Source of the DNA: Colwelliaceae bacterium
GTDB lineage: Bacteria > Pseudomonadota > Gammaproteobacteria > Enterobacterales > Alteromonadaceae
DNA length: 40,980 nt
Reading direction: 5' to 3'
Assembly: GCA_023954655.1 (NCBI GenBank)
Contig: JAGSHH010000004.1
Span: 1 to 40,980 of the forward strand
Shown here: one piece after another, positions 1 to 5,990 of the stretch
How the letters are laid out: every line of letters starts with the position of its first letter
Numbering within the stretch: the stretch's first letter is position 1
The notes under the pieces: model-generated
Seen by the model: only the letters and a program-made list of their open reading frames with translations
What the model was told of the DNA's origin: nothing
Database searches by the model: none
Position numbers and translations under genes: made by a program

Positions 1-177
1 TGTAGAAAGCGTAATGAACGATTAATCAATTATATCGATAACCCTGAAAGTCTAGATAAAATGCATTCGCCTGTTGGTCTTGATATTGGCAGTAAAACAC
101 CATTTGAAATCGCGATTTCTGTATTAGCTCATGTTATTCAAAAGCGTAGTCAATTAGAAAGCCGTCAAAGTAAATAA
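1..177 (+). CDS. XdhC/CoxI-family protein, C-terminal fragment
   Basis: The window opens inside a reading frame (frame 1) with 58 codons before a TAA stop. The visible tail contains RKRNERL followed by HSPVGLDIGSKTPFEIAISV. This closely matches the end of the XdhC/CoxI family, where the usual wording is SPIGLDIGAKTPEEIAISI. These proteins help insert or mature the molybdenum cofactor of xanthine dehydrogenase-type hydroxylases in the cytoplasm. Only the last part of the Rossmann-like C-terminal domain is present, so the start, the full length and any N-terminal CxxC motif cannot be judged. The ORF track omits it because it has no start in the window. Family assignment is fairly firm; the exact member is unknown. 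Confidence 0.8.
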   Translation, partial: CRKRNERLINYIDNPESLDKMHSPVGLDIGSKTPFEIAISVLAHVIQKRSQLESRQSK

Positions 178-469
178 GTTATTAATCTCATCTAATATGA
201 ACTTTTTATTGGTCGCAACAGTACTAAATTTGATAACATTTTTTTTCATATTAGTTTAATTTACCCAGCACTTTATTGACTATGAGTATAATAAAAGTAC
301 ATTTTGACTATATTTATCTCTATGTTTATGATGAATAAAACGTAAAATAAATGTATGACTATAAATGAAAAATCTAATTTGAATTTTCATTTAAGTAATC
401 CTTACCTTAAAAGGGCTGCCTATCTTCAATAGTCTGGTGTTACAACGAAAATAAGTTGAGACTACAATA
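178..469. other. Intergenic region, AT-rich, no gene seen
   Basis: About 290 bases between the xdhC-type gene and the LysR gene. A perfect TATAAT hexamer sits at 287-292, but no -35 hexamer lies at a suitable distance upstream, so no promoter is called. No convincing hairpin terminator follows the xdhC stop. The LysR gene start has only a weak ribosome binding site. Confidence 0.4.
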
Positions 470-1327
470 ATGAAACTCAATACCGACAGGCTAAATGCTT
501 TCTATCAAGTAGCATTAGATAAAAGTTTTTGTAAAGCAGCAGATACGCTTTTTATCACTCAATCTGCGCTTTCACAACGTGTGCTTAAAATTGAACAAGA
601 AATAGGGAGTAAACTCCTAATACGCAGTAACGATGGTATTGGTTTAACGGAACAAGGAAAACTGCTGTATAAATATGCTTCTGAGCAACAAGCAAGAGAG
701 CAAGATGTTTTAAATAATATTTCCGGTCGGAGCGCTATTGCTAATGGAATCGTTCGTATTGGTGCTTTTAGCTCTGTTATGCGTTCAGTGATTATGCCTT
801 CACTTATTCCACTAATAAATTCTCCTCATCAATTGAAAGCTGAGTTTTATTCTAAAGAGTTAAGAGAATTACTGCCCTTATTGATGTCTGGAGAAGTAGA
901 TTTTATTGTTACAGATGAAGTGTTTGATGATCCTCTTATAGAATCTATTGTACTTGGAAGTGAAACTTTAGTGCATATTCGTAACAAAACCTTGTCTCAT
1001 CGAGTTACACCTCCCTGCTTTTTAGATCATGATGTGCATGATATGACAACCTTTAATTTTTTTGCGAAACAAGGTTTCTCAGACTTTGAATTTGATCGTA
1101 GTTTTTATGATGATGTATATGGCATATTAGATGGGGTTAGGCTAGGTTTTGGTGAAGCAATTATTTCTCAACACATGATCAAAGGAGACAAAAGTTTAGA
1201 AGTGGTATCACATGAGCAGCCATTTCAAAGTCCTGTTGTACTTTCTTATGTAAAAGATCGATATCTTTCTACTTTGCAAAAACAAATCATTGAACATTTA
1301 GAAGAGAATGTTCCCTCCTATTTATAA
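470..1327 (+). CDS. LysR-family transcriptional regulator
   Basis: A 285-residue protein with the LysR winged helix-turn-helix at residues 1-62: LNAFYQVALDKSFCKAADTL, then the recognition segment TQSALSQRV and the LxRS...LTEQG wing. The rest (about 90-280) matches the periplasmic-binding-protein-like effector domain, although it is divergent. Length is close to the family norm of about 300. LysR proteins usually bind DNA as tetramers and respond to a small-molecule effector; the effector here cannot be read from the sequence. The closest downstream neighbour on the same strand is the MddA-like methyltransferase, about 206 bases away. That is not the divergent arrangement typical of a LysR regulator and its target, so the target is unknown. 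Confidence 0.85.
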   Translation: MKLNTDRLNAFYQVALDKSFCKAADTLFITQSALSQRVLKIEQEIGSKLLIRSNDGIGLTEQGKLLYKYASEQQAREQDVLNNISGRSAIANGIVRIGAFSSVMRSVIMPSLIPLINSPHQLKAEFYSKELRELLPLLMSGEVDFIVTDEVFDDPLIESIVLGSETLVHIRNKTLSHRVTPPCFLDHDVHDMTTFNFFAKQGFSDFEFDRSFYDDVYGILDGVRLGFGEAIISQHMIKGDKSLEVVSHEQPFQSPVVLSYVKDRYLSTLQKQIIEHLEENVPSYL

Positions 1328-1533
1328 TTTTCATTTTTTTAAATAAACTAAAATATTATTCTATAAAAATTTTATAACTTATTGTTTTAAAAGTTTTAAA
1401 GTTAAATTAATACCCTGATTAAAATTATTAATTTTACTGTCATTTGATTCAGCGATACGCTGTTGGCGAATGGATGCATTAGATCAAATATGCAGTGCTA
1501 GTGTATTGAATTATTTTAAAATGGAGTCGAAAA

Positions 1534-2262
1534 ATGAAAAAATTATTTATTTCTTTATACGGAGTTATTGCGTATATCATAGGGTTGTCTGGTCTTAGCG
1601 CTTTTATGCTTTTTATGGGAGGTTGGGAGTTTCTACCTATTCATATTAATTCTAATGTTGAGGTAGGTAGTCCGTCACAAGCCATAATAATTAATGTGTT
1701 AATTCTAACTTTATTTGCTATGCACCATAGTATTACTGCACGTGCATCATTTAAAGAAAAGTTAACTCAGTATATTCCTGTGGAAATAGAACGTAGTACT
1801 TATGTACTTATATCTGGACTCTTTATGTACATTATGTGCTTTTATTGGCAACCAGTAGCAGGTACTGTTTGGAATATAGAGAACACATTCTTAAACATCT
1901 TATTGAAAGTTATTCATGTTACCGGCTGGCTTGTCATGGTTGCGGCAACGTTTGAAATTGATCATTTTCATTTAATGGGATTAAAACAAAGTTTAACAAC
2001 CGATGTTGTTGAAGGTAAAAAATTAAAAGAAAGCTTTTTGTATAGCATCGTAAGACACCCAATTCAAACAGGAGTTCTAATGGGAGTTTGGTCTACAGCA
2101 TACATGAGTATGACTCAATTAATACTATCAATTGGTTTAACTTTCTATGTTGTTGTTGGTCTGTATTTCGAAGAAAAATCTCTTATCGCACATTTTGGCG
2201 AAACTTACCTTAATTACAAGAAAAGGGTACCTGGCGTTATTCCATTTTGGCCTACCAATTAA
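1534..2262 (+). CDS. mddA: MddA-like methanethiol S-methyltransferase (NnrU/ICMT-type membrane protein)
   Basis: A 242-residue integral membrane protein with five or six hydrophobic segments. Features seen: FAMHHSITAR near residue 62, EIERSTYVL near 83, FHLMGLKQS near 148, RHPIQTGVL near 172, and FEEKSLIAHFGETYLNYKKRVP near the end. The RHP and EE...L...G..Y..Y elements are those of isoprenylcysteine methyltransferase/NnrU-type S-adenosylmethionine-dependent enzymes. The ERSTYVL and GLKQ (usually GLRQ) wording fits MddA, which methylates methanethiol to dimethyl sulfide. A ribosome binding site (tggag) precedes the ATG. The LysR gene lies upstream and a PEP-CTERM-like gene 30 bases downstream. 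The methyltransferase fold is secure; the methanethiol substrate is inferred from resemblance. Confidence 0.7.
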   Translation: MKKLFISLYGVIAYIIGLSGLSAFMLFMGGWEFLPIHINSNVEVGSPSQAIIINVLILTLFAMHHSITARASFKEKLTQYIPVEIERSTYVLISGLFMYIMCFYWQPVAGTVWNIENTFLNILLKVIHVTGWLVMVAATFEIDHFHLMGLKQSLTTDVVEGKKLKESFLYSIVRHPIQTGVLMGVWSTAYMSMTQLILSIGLTFYVVVGLYFEEKSLIAHFGETYLNYKKRVPGVIPFWPTN

Positions 2263-2292
2263 TCCACTATTAATTATGAGGGGGGGATGTTC

Positions 2293-2835
2293 ATGATAGG
2301 CTTTAGATTAATAGCATTCTGTAAAACTATTACTTTGTGTTACTTGATGACGATAAGTTCACAAAGCTATGCAACATTAATTTTTCAATTTGATAATGCT
2401 GAAATACCTGAAATTGACTTTGTCGGTGTAGAGTCTACAAATGTACATTTATATTTTGGACCTGATTTGCTAGAAATAGGTGATTCGTTTGACTTATTAA
2501 TTGGTATCACACCAGGTTCTAACGAATTGGCTTCAGCACTGAATGTGCACTTTGATTTAGATGATATCAGTGGTTTTGGCTTTGGTGGAGCGCTTGAATT
2601 AACACCTTCAACTGAACAGTTTTTCGTTACAATCATGAAAACTTCAGGCTCTTTTAATGTTAGTGAAGTTTCAGCATATTTTATTAATCATGGTGAAGGT
2701 GCTAGTTTTCATGGTGTTGCGCAGCGACCTGTAGACACAATAGGTGTACCTGAGCCCAAGTCGATATTACTTTTATTATTGGCGCTAGTATTTTTGTGGC
2801 CAGTGATAATTTGTAATACTTACCATAATGCATGA
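2293..2835 (+). CDS. Putative PEP-CTERM-like secreted protein with atypical tail
   Basis: About 180 residues. I prefer the ATG at 2293 over the ORF-track start at 2287, because the purine-rich gagggggg tract sits directly before 2287 and is correctly spaced only for 2293. The N-terminus has a signal peptide ending near SQSYA. The middle is acidic, glycine-rich and beta-like. The C-terminus has a VPEPKS box followed by a hydrophobic helix (ILLLLLALVFL), the layout of a PEP-CTERM sorting signal processed by exosortase. The usual terminal arginine cluster is missing; the protein ends CNTYHNA instead. It is therefore either a degenerate PEP-CTERM protein or a membrane-anchored protein that mimics one. 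No function can be assigned. Confidence 0.6.
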   Translation: MIGFRLIAFCKTITLCYLMTISSQSYATLIFQFDNAEIPEIDFVGVESTNVHLYFGPDLLEIGDSFDLLIGITPGSNELASALNVHFDLDDISGFGFGGALELTPSTEQFFVTIMKTSGSFNVSEVSAYFINHGEGASFHGVAQRPVDTIGVPEPKSILLLLLALVFLWPVIICNTYHNA

Positions 2836-3193
2836 AGGGCATAGCCACATAAAATAAACTGTTATTGTATTATTCAATCTATAACAGTTTATAAAATAGA
2901 TTTTATGGTTTTTTAAATTAATTGTATAAATTATCATTCATTCAAGATTCGCCAGGAAATATCAAAACTTGGATATTCTTGATATGCAAACCATGGAATT
3001 CCTACTTGTGTATATTTTTACGCTTAAGGCTCTGTTTTTAAATCATATTGACCTCACTTTATGGAATATTACTAATAATAATTAATATATTATGTCGATT
3101 ATGTTTTACTTGTGACATATTATGTCTTCTAGGTTAGGCGTTATTTATTTTAAATAATAATGTCGTGTAATAATTTCCAAGGAGAGGTTTAAA
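2836..3193. other. Intergenic region with hairpins and a 13-base palindrome
   Basis: About 358 bases without a gene. Near the left end are two hairpins described separately as a possible terminator. At 3114-3126 is GACATATTATGTC, a perfect palindrome around a central T. A partial copy (ATATTATGTC) lies at 3087-3096. This pair, about 70-105 bases before the next gene, could be an operator, but I recognise no regulator for it. No small ORF with a ribosome binding site was seen. Confidence 0.35.
2856..2913 (+). terminator. Possible terminator after the PEP-CTERM-like gene
   Basis: AAACTGTTAT (2856-2865) is exactly complementary to ATAACAGTTT (2881-2890), with a 15-base loop. Immediately after is a second AT-only hairpin, ATAAAAT-AG-ATTTTAT (2891-2906), followed by ggTTTTTT. 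The stems are perfect but AT-rich, and the T tract follows the second one, so termination strength is uncertain. Confidence 0.4.
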
Positions 3194-3676
3194 GTGCAAA
3201 ATGTATTAGAAAAAAAACTTCCAAAAGCTCAATCAACAATTTCCTTAAATAAATTGGTGTTGTTGGCTTTTTTGTTTGTGTTTTTATATTTTGTCTACGA
3301 TACATATGAAGAACATCTAGCTGAACAGGCTAGAACTTCGGTTTTAGCTTTAAATCCTCAAGTTAGCGATATTTATTTTTTAGATATGAGGCTAATTAAG
3401 GATAATTTACAACATAAAGATAAATATAAACTTGCTAAAGTTGTACGTGTAACTGAAGATAACGTGGCAATCGTATATGGAAGGTTTTTCTATCAATGGC
3501 AATATTCAGTAGTCACTAGTATCCAATACGGTGATTTAAGTAACGATAATTATTTTCTCCCCATACCAGAATATATTCCTTTAAATAAAGTTAGGAAAAT
3601 GGAAAATAATGGGGCGATTTATTTAATTAAACGTCCGGTTAGAAATCAACTTTATGGTAATTTTGTTAGACCTTGA
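3194..3676 (+). CDS. Uncharacterised single-pass membrane protein
   Basis: 160 residues starting at GTG; the start is set by a strong ribosome binding site (aaggagagg) seven bases upstream. A basic N-terminus (about 1-18) is followed by one hydrophobic segment, LVLLAFLFVFLYFVYD (about 22-38), then a soluble region of about 120 residues with many aromatics. The topology suggests an N-in inner-membrane anchor with a periplasmic domain. There are no cysteines and no motif I recognise. The neighbours (PEP-CTERM-like protein before, acetyltransferase after) give no functional hint. It may share a transcript with the acetyltransferase gene 25 bases downstream. Confidence 0.65.
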   Translation: MQNVLEKKLPKAQSTISLNKLVLLAFLFVFLYFVYDTYEEHLAEQARTSVLALNPQVSDIYFLDMRLIKDNLQHKDKYKLAKVVRVTEDNVAIVYGRFFYQWQYSVVTSIQYGDLSNDNYFLPIPEYIPLNKVRKMENNGAIYLIKRPVRNQLYGNFVRP

Positions 3677-3700
3677 TTAAGTGCAATATCACAAGAGTAT

Positions 3701-4225
3701 ATGACTGGGTTGATACCAGTTTTATCGGGTTCGGTCCTATTTAAAAACTTTCAATACCTAAAGAAAGGAGATAGATTTATCGCAAAAATTAATATCAAAA
3801 TTGATAATGCATCAAAAACAGATTACCTTGATTTAATTGAAATTTGGGAAAGGTCAGTTCGAGCAACGCATGATTTTTTACCAGAAGAAAATATTAAAAC
3901 GTTAAAACCACTAATATTAAAACATTACTTTGACGCTGTAGATTTAAGAGTTGCTAAAAATGAACACAATATTATTGTTGGTTTTATTGGTGTAGCTGAA
4001 AGTAACATAGAAATGTTGTTCATCTCACCTGAGTATCGTAACCATGGCATTGGTTCTTTATTATTAAAAAATTCAATTGAGCATCAAGCAGCGTTTAAAG
4101 TTGATGTAAACGTACAAAACCCAGCTGCTATTGGTTTTTATAAGTATTTAGGCTTCAAAGAAGTTGGTAGCTCTCCTATAGATGGGCAGGGCAATCCTTT
4201 TCCACTTCTACATATGGAGTTATAA
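3701..4225 (+). CDS. GNAT-family N-acetyltransferase, YjaB-like; start codon uncertain
   Basis: The body matches E. coli YjaB: IEIWERSVRATHDFL near the start, VGFIGVAESNIEMLFISPEYRNHGIGSLLL with the acetyl-CoA-binding R-x-x-G-x-G, and VNVQNPAAIGFYKYLGFKE near the end. It is a cytoplasmic acetyl-CoA-dependent acyltransferase with unknown acceptor. The ORF-track start at 3701 adds about 27 residues (GLIPVLSGSVLFKNFQYLK) with no counterpart in YjaB, and that ATG has a poorly spaced ribosome binding site. A strong site, AAGAAAGGAG (3761-3770), lies just before the homologous region. The only codons at the right distance are ATC (3779) or ATT (3788), not ATG/GTG/TTG. The gene may use a non-canonical start, use the long form, or have lost its start codon. 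Confidence 0.8.
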   Translation: MTGLIPVLSGSVLFKNFQYLKKGDRFIAKINIKIDNASKTDYLDLIEIWERSVRATHDFLPEENIKTLKPLILKHYFDAVDLRVAKNEHNIIVGFIGVAESNIEMLFISPEYRNHGIGSLLLKNSIEHQAAFKVDVNVQNPAAIGFYKYLGFKEVGSSPIDGQGNPFPLLHMEL

Positions 4226-4339
4226 ATATAACAAATCATCTATAATAAATTAGATGGGTGATTTACATATTTACAATATTTGAAACTAAATATTAAAGCA
4301 TTAAGTAAATATAGGTAATTAGAAAATATAGGAGTTAAT

Positions 4340-4546
4340 ATGTCTAAGAGTTGGCAGTGTCCTAAGTGTGATTGCAGGGAATATGATACTGATACTATTG
4401 CTACTACTGGTAGTGGTTGGTCTAAAATATTTGATATGCAAAATCGAAAATTTACTGCTGTAATTTGTTCTAACTGTACTTATACAGAATTTTACCGAGG
4501 AAAAACTAGTACTTTAGGGAATGTTTTCGACTTATTTACTCATTAG
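4340..4546 (+). CDS. Small zinc ribbon protein (YpzJ-like)
   Basis: 68 residues with two CxxC-type knuckles: CPKCDC at residues 7-12 and CSNC at 43-46, spaced as in a zinc ribbon. The wording W-x-CPKC...IATTGSG...K-x-F-D-x-Q-N-x-K-F-x-x-V-x-CSNCTYTEFY fits the family of short nucleic-acid-binding zinc ribbon proteins typified by Bacillus YpzJ. A good ribosome binding site (aggag) lies six bases before the ATG. The precise role is unknown. The gene stands alone between the acetyltransferase and a hypothetical gene. Confidence 0.75.
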   Translation: MSKSWQCPKCDCREYDTDTIATTGSGWSKIFDMQNRKFTAVICSNCTYTEFYRGKTSTLGNVFDLFTH

Positions 4547-4563
4547 AGAGTACTGTTTTTTTT
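4537..4563 (+). terminator. Weak candidate terminator at the zinc ribbon gene end
   Basis: TACTC (4537-4541) pairs with GAGTA (4548-4552), with the stop codon in the loop, followed shortly by a run of eight T. The stem is only five pairs, so this is a weak call supported mainly by the T run. Confidence 0.3.
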
Positions 4564-4591
4564 ATAAGGGCTATTAACAGTTCGGTGTGAT

Positions 4592-4966
4592 ATGAAACCA
4601 CATGGTCAATACAAAGTTACCCTTGAAGGGAGTGTTGTACACGTTTTTCCTGAAGGAGGCTTTAATGAGGAAGGAATTCAGGAAATGCATGAACATGTTT
4701 TGTTAGTTGCCCCAAAAAATAAACAATGGGCATTGTTCGAGCACCCAAAGGACTTAGCAGGTCTAACGCCAGAAGCACTAAAAGAGTTAATAGTGTCCTA
4801 TAAACGTTTTAGTAAACAAAATTGTAAAGTCATAGCTTTAGAGGTTTGTACTACATGGAAAGATGTCATCATAAACCAGCTAAGTAGTAATCTTGATATT
4901 CCTTTTTATTTAAGTAGTGACTCAAATGAATTAGATAAATTAATAAGGCCATATTTAAGTGATTGA
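4592..4966 (+). CDS. Conserved-type hypothetical cytoplasmic protein (STAS-like?)
   Basis: 124 residues, no signal peptide, no membrane segment. The pattern of an opening beta hairpin (YKVTLEGSVVHVFPEGGFNEEGI), a helix, WALFEHPKDLAGLTPEAL, a helix, then KVIALEV resembles small alpha/beta proteins of the SpoIIAA/STAS type found in Vibrio and Shewanella genomes. I cannot name the family with certainty. Three cysteines are scattered and form no motif. The ribosome binding site is weak. Function unknown. Confidence 0.6.
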   Translation: MKPHGQYKVTLEGSVVHVFPEGGFNEEGIQEMHEHVLLVAPKNKQWALFEHPKDLAGLTPEALKELIVSYKRFSKQNCKVIALEVCTTWKDVIINQLSSNLDIPFYLSSDSNELDKLIRPYLSD

Positions 4967-5109
4967 ACTTTAAATAATAATTAGGTTTTTTATTCAATAG
5001 CTTCGTCTAGTTAGTTAAAATACTGATAATCGAGCGTATAAGGAAGAAACTCGAGTTTAAGCGTAAAATACGTTTTCATATGCTTAGTAAAGAAAGTCTG
5101 GAATTAAAT

Positions 5110-5430
5110 ATGAATGTTGTTAAATGCGTCATTTTAAAGTTGTTGTTACTTTTGCCCATAACTACAGTGGCTGGTAAATCTGGTGGTGTTGATTTAAGTG
5201 AGATCATTTCTAAAGAAGAATTTTTATCATATAAAGATGTTGGAGAATTTATAGATCAAGCACCTAAAGTAACCATTACTGTTAAACCTGAACAAAAAGA
5301 TATTAAAGAATATGGGAAGGGGGTTGTTAAATCATTAACCGGTTCAGATTGTAATCGAGATGGAAAGATGGATGATAATGCGACCTGTAATGCTGCTTAT
5401 TATAAATTATGGATTAAATATTCACGTTAA
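5110..5430 (+). CDS. Small secreted hypothetical protein
   Basis: About 106 residues when started at ATG 5110. The ORF-track start at 5080 would put ten polar residues (LSKESLELN) before the signal peptide and has no ribosome binding site. From 5110 the sequence is MNVVKCVILKLLLLLPITTVAGKS, a standard signal peptide with likely cleavage after VAG or thereabouts. The mature part has two cysteines in DCNRDGKMDDNATCNAAYY, which could form a disulfide around an acidic D-x-N-x-D-x-x-x-D loop reminiscent of a calcium-binding turn. No family was recognised. Confidence 0.55.
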   Translation: MNVVKCVILKLLLLLPITTVAGKSGGVDLSEIISKEEFLSYKDVGEFIDQAPKVTITVKPEQKDIKEYGKGVVKSLTGSDCNRDGKMDDNATCNAAYYKLWIKYSR

Positions 5431-5552
5431 TATTTGATAATTCCAAGTGAATAAAACGTCATATTCTTTTGCTCTCTACTTTTCAAACTTATAGAATACT
5501 GCAAATTATTTTCAATAATGTCTCCCTTAGTAAATTTTAGGTTAAAATTAAT

Positions 5553-5747
5553 ATGTTCAATGGTTATAACAGCAGAGTCATAACTCCTTGTGTGGGGCAA
5601 TGTGGTTTAAATGACGATGATATTTGTAGTGGTTGTTATAGAAGTAAAAAAGAAATATCTGATTGGTTTGATAAAACAGATGATGAAAAAATAGCGATAG
5701 TTATCAGATGTAAAAAACAGATTGAAATGAAAACGTCTAGTCATTAA
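5553..5747 (+). CDS. DUF1289 family cysteine-rich small protein
   Basis: 64 residues. The pattern TPCVGQCGLNDDDICSGCYRSKKEISDW is the signature of DUF1289 (C-x3-C-x7-C-x2-C, then an I-x-x-W segment and a D-E-K helix). The four cysteines probably bind a metal or iron-sulfur cluster. The ribosome binding site is not evident. The gene converges on ccoS with 22 bases between the stops, and no clear shared terminator was seen. Function of the family is not established. Confidence 0.75.
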   Translation: MFNGYNSRVITPCVGQCGLNDDDICSGCYRSKKEISDWFDKTDDEKIAIVIRCKKQIEMKTSSH

Positions 5748-5769
5748 AAATGTTATATATTAAGCGATG

Positions 5770-5976
5770 TTAATTATTTTTTTTGGATTCTTCTTCGTTT
5801 GATTGTTGTTCGGTTTGAGTTGATGAATTATCTAATTTTTCATCATCAAAAAGAATGCTAAGTCCTTGTTTCTCTAAATCATCAAATTGATCTGTTTTAA
5901 CCGCCCAAAAGAACAAATAAATCCCTAATGCTGTTAATAGAATAGCAATAGGGATCAATATATAAATAATACTCAT
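5770..5976 (-). CDS. ccoS: cbb3-type cytochrome oxidase assembly protein CcoS
   Basis: 68 residues. One N-terminal membrane helix (IIYILIPIAILLTALGIYLFFWAVK) is followed by the family hallmark TDQFDDLEKQGLSILFDDE and a polar glutamine/glutamate-rich tail. CcoS is needed for maturation of the cbb3 oxidase, with CcoI, in the inner membrane. It is the last gene of the ccoH-ccoI-ccoS unit, 14 bases after ccoI, so very likely co-transcribed. Length is normal for the family. Confidence 0.93.
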   Translation of the reverse strand: MSIIYILIPIAILLTALGIYLFFWAVKTDQFDDLEKQGLSILFDDEKLDNSSTQTEQQSNEEESKKNN

Positions 5977-5990
5977 ATTAAAGTTAACCC

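Noticed and set aside
276-292. Apparent promoter TTGACT...TATAAT before the LysR gene
   Set aside because: The hexamers are only five bases apart, so they cannot form a sigma-70 promoter together.
1450-1462. CAGCG-ATA-CGCTG inverted repeat before mddA
   Set aside because: Short, with a three-base loop, and no known regulator; could be chance, so not called as an operator.
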